Of a DNA stretch of 9,667 nucleotides, positions 6,681 through 9,667 are shown in pieces (the first letter of the stretch is position 1; each line of letters opens with the position of its first letter). The stretch spans positions 1 through 9,667 of the forward strand of contig CANJMX010000051.1 in assembly GCA_947475125.1 (NCBI GenBank), given 5' to 3'. Below the pieces are notes generated by a model. The model worked only from the letters and a program-made list of their open reading frames with translations, did no database searches and had not been told where the DNA came from. Position numbers and translations under genes: made by a program. This DNA is from Actinomycetota bacterium (GTDB lineage Bacteria; Actinomycetota; Thermoleophilia; Miltoncostaeales; Miltoncostaeaceae).

Positions 6681-6710
6681 CTCCTCTGGGCCGGTCGGGC
6701 CCCAGAGGGG
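6681..6710. terminator. Hairpin between convergent genes (bidirectional terminator candidate)
   Basis: Arms CCTCTGGG (6683-6690) and CCCAGAGG (6701-6708) pair perfectly. They extend outward by a T-G and a C-G pair to 10 bp, around a 10-nt loop. It sits 11 bp after the FUSC-like stop and just beyond the zur stop on the other strand. No T-tract follows on either side, which is common for terminator hairpins in high-GC actinobacteria. Confidence 0.65.
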
Positions 6711-6711
6711 G

Positions 6712-7188
6712 CTATCTGGCCCGGCGGGTCTTCGTTTGGCCAGCACACGCCGCACATCGCCCGTGCAGGGTGATGTCGTGTGCATCCACCTGAAATGCAA
6801 GCCGGTCGGCCATCTCGTGAAGCGCCCGCTCGACGCCGTCGTCCTCAATGGCAACGACCGCCCCGCAGTCGCGGCATACCGCATGGTGGTGATGGTCCCC
6901 GTCAGGGTGTGCGGGTTCGTATCGGGCAACCGCCCCCCCGAGGTCAACCTTGTGCACCAGGTGTAGGTCGGTGAGGGTGTCGAGCGCCCGGTACACGCTT
7001 GCCATACCGGGGGTGGCACCGGGCGCCGCCACCAGGGCGTCGCGTATCTCCTGGGCGCTCAGGCAGCAGTCCTGCTTGGCCAGGAGTTCAACCACGGCAC
7101 GTCGCGCGCCTCCGGCACGCAGCCCGGCGTCGCCAATGGCCTGTTCGGCATGGCGCGCCCAGGCGGCGCGTTCGCGGGCGGTGGTCAC
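6712..7188 (-). CDS. zur: Fur-family metal regulator, probable zinc uptake repressor Zur
   Basis: This 158-aa protein of the Fur/Zur/PerR family is a homodimeric repressor that binds DNA when loaded with metal. The N-terminal winged helix includes GGARRAVVELL, the helix SAQEIRDAL and the recognition region MASVYRALDTLTDLHLV (62-78). The C-terminal half has HHHHAVCRDCGAVV (His99-102, Cys105, Cys108) and Cys145/Cys148 (RCAACA), giving the two CxxC pairs of the structural zinc site. HPDGDHHHH is typical of Zur-type members. The frame stays open to 7320, but a start there or at ATG 7275 would run into divergent uvrA. GTG 7188 gives a normal length and N-terminus. The Zur call rests on the zinc operon and operator nearby; Fur or a nickel regulator are less likely alternatives. 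The extra Cys41-Cys42 pair before the HTH could be redox- or metal-active. Confidence 0.85.
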   Translation of the reverse strand: MTTARERAAWARHAEQAIGDAGLRAGGARRAVVELLAKQDCCLSAQEIRDALVAAPGATPGMASVYRALDTLTDLHLVHKVDLGGAVARYEPAHPDGDHHHHAVCRDCGAVVAIEDDGVERALHEMADRLAFQVDAHDITLHGRCAACAGQTKTRRAR

Positions 7189-7194
7189 GGGTGC

Positions 7195-7200
7195 ATGATC
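7195..7200 (-). promoter_or_regulatory. Weak candidate -10 of zur
   Basis: On the minus strand GATCAT lies 6 nt before the GTG at 7188. It matches the conserved A and final T of TAnnnT but lacks the first T. Support is only its spacing and the absence of a Shine-Dalgarno. Confidence 0.25.
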
Positions 7201-7227
7201 GCAGGCCGCATCGGGGTGGCGTCGGGT

Positions 7228-7233
7228 TACGAT
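7228..7233 (+). promoter_or_regulatory. Putative -10 element of uvrA (leaderless start)
   Basis: TACGAT within GGGTTACGAT (7224-7233) lies 7 nt before GTG 7241. Its near-copy GGGTTACCAT lies 6 nt before the uvrB GTG. The competing ATG at 7232 overlaps this hexamer, which argues for the GTG as the true start. No good -35 is visible in the 52-bp spacer shared with zur. Confidence 0.5.
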
Positions 7234-7240
7234 GGGCGCA

Positions 7241-9667
7241 GTGAGTTCGCGAACCAAAAATGGCGCCGGCGCCATCCGCGTCGTTGGTGCCCGCGAGCAC
7301 AACCTCAAGGACGTCAGCATTGAGATCCCCCGGGATCAGCTGACCGTCATCACCGGCCTGTCCGGCAGCGGGAAGTCGAGCCTTGCCTTCGACACCCTGT
7401 ATGCGGAGGGGCAGCGCCGCTACGTGGAGAGCCTCTCCTCGTACGCACGGCAGTTTCTGGGTCAGATGGACAAGCCCGACGTTGATGACATCGAGGGCCT
7501 GTCCCCGGCTATCTCCATCGACCAGAAGACCACCAGCCGCAACCCGCGGTCTACCGTGGCGACGGTCACCGAGATCTACGACTACCTGCGGGTGCTCTAC
7601 GCCCGCATCGGTATCCCGCACTGCCCTGAGTGCGGCGTGAAGATCGCCGGCCAGAGCGTGGAGCAGATCGCCGATCGCGTGCTCACCCTCGACGAGGGCA
7701 CACGGTTCATGGTGCTCGCGCCGGTGGTGCGCGAGCGCAAAGGTGAGCAGAAGGACGTGATCGACCACATCCGCGACGAGGGCTTTGCGCGCGTGTGTGT
7801 GGATGGCCAGGTTGTGGCAGTTGACGAGGTGCCGCCGCTCGAGAAGAACAAGCGTCATACGGTTGAGGTGGTGGTCGACCGGCTGGTGATGCGCGCAGAC
7901 CTGCGACGCCGCCTTACCGAGAGCCTCGATACCGCCGCACGTCTTGCTGATGGCCTTGTGCGGCTGCAGGAGGTCGATGGCGAGGAGCGCAGTTGGACCT
8001 ACAGCGAGAAGCTCGCGTGCCCCGAGCACGGAGCATCGCTGGCCGAGCTCGCCCCGCGCATCTTCTCGTTCAACTCGCCGCAGGGAGCCTGCGACGAGTG
8101 CACGGGCCTCGGGTTTATGGCCGAGGTGGATCCGGAACTCGTCATTGACCCGGAGAAGTCGCTCGCCGGCGGGGCCATTCTGCCGTGGGCCGATCGCACC
8201 ACCGATTTCTACGACCTGCTGCTCAGGTCGGCGTGTGCGCATTGGGACATCCCGATGGACGTGCCCTGGAAGGATCTTCCCGACGAGGCCCGCGACGTAC
8301 TGCTGAATGGCCCGTCTGGCAAGCCGGAGCGCTTTGACCTGGGCAAGCGCAGCCGTCGGGGGTACTCCAGCACCGCCCGGTTTGAGGGGGTCATTCCCCA
8401 GATGCGCCGCCGCTACGGATCGAGCCAGTCCAACCTCATCCGCGACCGCATCGAGCAGTACATGTCGCCCATCGCCTGCGGCTCGTGCGGTGGGGCGCGG
8501 CTCAAGCCCACCAGCCTCGCCGTGACCATCGGCGGCACCTCCATCCACGCGCTCACCGAGTATTCCATCGAGGGCGCACTTGCGTTTCTTCAGTCGCTGG
8601 AACTGAGTGCCACCGAGGCCTTCATCGCAGAGCGGGCGGTCACCGAGATCTCCTCCCGCCTCAAGTTTCTGGTGGATGTGGGCGTGGGCTACCTCACGCT
8701 TGCGCGCGGTGCGGGCACGCTCTCCGGCGGCGAGGCCCAGCGCATCCGCCTGGCCACGCAGATCGGCGCGGGGCTGGTGGGCGTGCTCTACATCCTGGAT
8801 GAGCCTTCAATCGGCCTGCACCAGCGCGACAACCGAAAGCTGATCACCACGCTTGAGCGCCTGCGCGACATCGGCAACACGGTGCTGGTGGTGGAGCACG
8901 ACGAGGAGATGATGCGATCGTCGGACTTCCTCATCGACATGGGCCCCGGGGCGGGCGAGCACGGTGGGCGCGTGGTGGCGGCTGGCACGGCCGCCGACGT
9001 GGAGGCAGAGCCTGAGTCGGTGACCGGCGCGTACCTGTCAGGTGCCCGCGCAATTCCGTACCCGTCCACGCGCCGCGAGCCGCAGGGTTGGCTCACGGTT
9101 GACGGCGCCCGCGAGAACAACCTCAAGAACATCGACGCCGCAATCCCGGTTGGCGTGCTCACCTGTGTGACGGGTGTCTCAGGGTCGGGCAAGAGCACCC
9201 TGGTGAACGAGATCATCCTCAAGGCGATGGCCGGGCGGCTCAATCGCAAGCCGCTGCGCCCAGGCCGCCACACACGCATTGAGGGGCTTGAGCAGTTCGA
9301 CAAGGTCATCGCCATCGACCAGTCGCCCATCGGCCGCACGCCCCGATCGAACCCGGCCACATACACCGGGGTGTTCGATCACGTGCGTCAACTCTTCTCA
9401 ATGACCGCCGACTCCCGTGCCCGCGGCTGGGCCCCGGGCCGGTTCTCGTTCAACGTGAAGGGCGGGCGCTGCGAGGCGTGCAAGGGCGACGGCACCATCA
9501 CCATCGAGATGCACTTCCTCCCCGACGTGTACGTGCCGTGCGAGGTGTGTGGGGGCAAGCGCTACAACCGCGAGACCCTCGACGTGTACTACAAGGGCAA
9601 GACCATCCACGACGTGCTGGACATGAGCGTTGAGGAGGCCGTGGAGTTCTTCGCCCCCGTCGAGCGC
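7241..9667 (+). CDS. uvrA: UvrABC excinuclease subunit A, 5' part (runs off right edge)
   Basis: UvrA is the dimeric ATPase that first recognises DNA damage and loads UvrB. About 809 of the usual 940-960 codons are present and the frame is intact. From the GTG: Walker A1 GLSGSGKSS (39-47); CPEC (128-131); zinc module 1 with Cys260, His263, Cys284, Cys287 (CPEH...CDEC); a further CGSC (413-416); signature LSGGEAQRI (494 on); Walker B LYILDEP (516-522); Walker A2 GVSGSGKST (645-653); and zinc module 2 with Cys744, Cys747, Cys767, Cys770 around EMHFLPDVYVPC. The second signature and Walker B lie beyond the edge. His at the second position of zinc module 1 replaces the Cys of E. coli, but still offers a zinc ligand. 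GTG 7241 is chosen over ATG 7232 because of the -10-like TACGAT. The gene is divergent from zur and lies 4.6 kb downstream of uvrB. Confidence 0.97.
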   Translation, partial: MSSRTKNGAGAIRVVGAREHNLKDVSIEIPRDQLTVITGLSGSGKSSLAFDTLYAEGQRRYVESLSSYARQFLGQMDKPDVDDIEGLSPAISIDQKTTSRNPRSTVATVTEIYDYLRVLYARIGIPHCPECGVKIAGQSVEQIADRVLTLDEGTRFMVLAPVVRERKGEQKDVIDHIRDEGFARVCVDGQVVAVDEVPPLEKNKRHTVEVVVDRLVMRADLRRRLTESLDTAARLADGLVRLQEVDGEERSWTYSEKLACPEHGASLAELAPRIFSFNSPQGACDECTGLGFMAEVDPELVIDPEKSLAGGAILPWADRTTDFYDLLLRSACAHWDIPMDVPWKDLPDEARDVLLNGPSGKPERFDLGKRSRRGYSSTARFEGVIPQMRRRYGSSQSNLIRDRIEQYMSPIACGSCGGARLKPTSLAVTIGGTSIHALTEYSIEGALAFLQSLELSATEAFIAERAVTEISSRLKFLVDVGVGYLTLARGAGTLSGGEAQRIRLATQIGAGLVGVLYILDEPSIGLHQRDNRKLITTLERLRDIGNTVLVVEHDEEMMRSSDFLIDMGPGAGEHGGRVVAAGTAADVEAEPESVTGAYLSGARAIPYPSTRREPQGWLTVDGARENNLKNIDAAIPVGVLTCVTGVSGSGKSTLVNEIILKAMAGRLNRKPLRPGRHTRIEGLEQFDKVIAIDQSPIGRTPRSNPATYTGVFDHVRQLFSMTADSRARGWAPGRFSFNVKGGRCEACKGDGTITIEMHFLPDVYVPCEVCGGKRYNRETLDVYYKGKTIHDVLDMSVEEAVEFFAPVER

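Noticed and set aside
7189..7320. Longer zur start (ATG 7275 or the frame beginning at 7320)
   Set aside because: Both would overlap the conserved start of divergent uvrA and add sequence with no match to the Fur family.
7088..8548. Long minus-strand open frame (486 codons) opposite uvrA
   Set aside because: It lies wholly antisense to strongly conserved uvrA and part of zur, its translation is Arg/His/Val-rich without a recognisable domain, and high-GC coding DNA commonly leaves the antisense frame open.

Overview
The window is GC-rich, densely packed bacterial chromosome with no mobile elements, CRISPR arrays, rRNA or tRNA genes that I can see. The organism is most likely an actinomycete-like high-GC bacterium (Actinomycetota, possibly a deep lineage such as Thermoleophilia). 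This rests on codon third positions dominated by G/C, frequent GTG starts, starts without Shine-Dalgarno sequences, and a TAnnnT hexamer 6-7 nt before several start codons, as expected for leaderless transcripts. The taxonomic guess is an inference from style, not from a search.

Layout: (1) 1-341, minus strand: 5' part of a glyoxalase I / VOC-family gene running off the left edge. (2) 342-620: divergent spacer with four consecutive GC-rich inverted repeats (392-515). (3) 621-2618, plus: complete uvrB. (4) 2618-2857, plus: 79-aa unidentified acidic ORF overlapping the uvrB stop by one base. (5) 2866-2900: znuA promoter with a Fur/Zur-type palindrome. (6) 2901-5568, plus: complete zinc ABC importer in the order binding lipoprotein (znuA), permease (znuB), ATPase (znuC); the ATPase carries an unusual histidine-rich C-terminal tail. 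(7) 5666-6670, plus: FUSC-like polytopic membrane protein. (8) 6681-6710: hairpin between convergent genes. (9) 6712-7188, minus: Fur-family regulator, most likely Zur. (10) 7241 to the right edge, plus: uvrA, about 809 codons present, C-terminus missing.

Two themes are interleaved. uvrB and uvrA encode the damage-recognition and loading proteins of nucleotide excision repair. A zinc-acquisition module (znuABC plus a probable zur) lies between them. UvrA is a zinc protein, its gene is divergent from zur across 52 bp, and uvrA and uvrB share a nearly identical 10-bp promoter element. The gene families are ordinary. The parts worth a second look are the regulatory architecture, the His-rich tail on ZnuC (with no His-rich loop in ZnuA), the tandem hairpins upstream of uvrB, and the small ORF between uvrB and znuA. 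I found no clear evidence of a wholly new multi-gene system.
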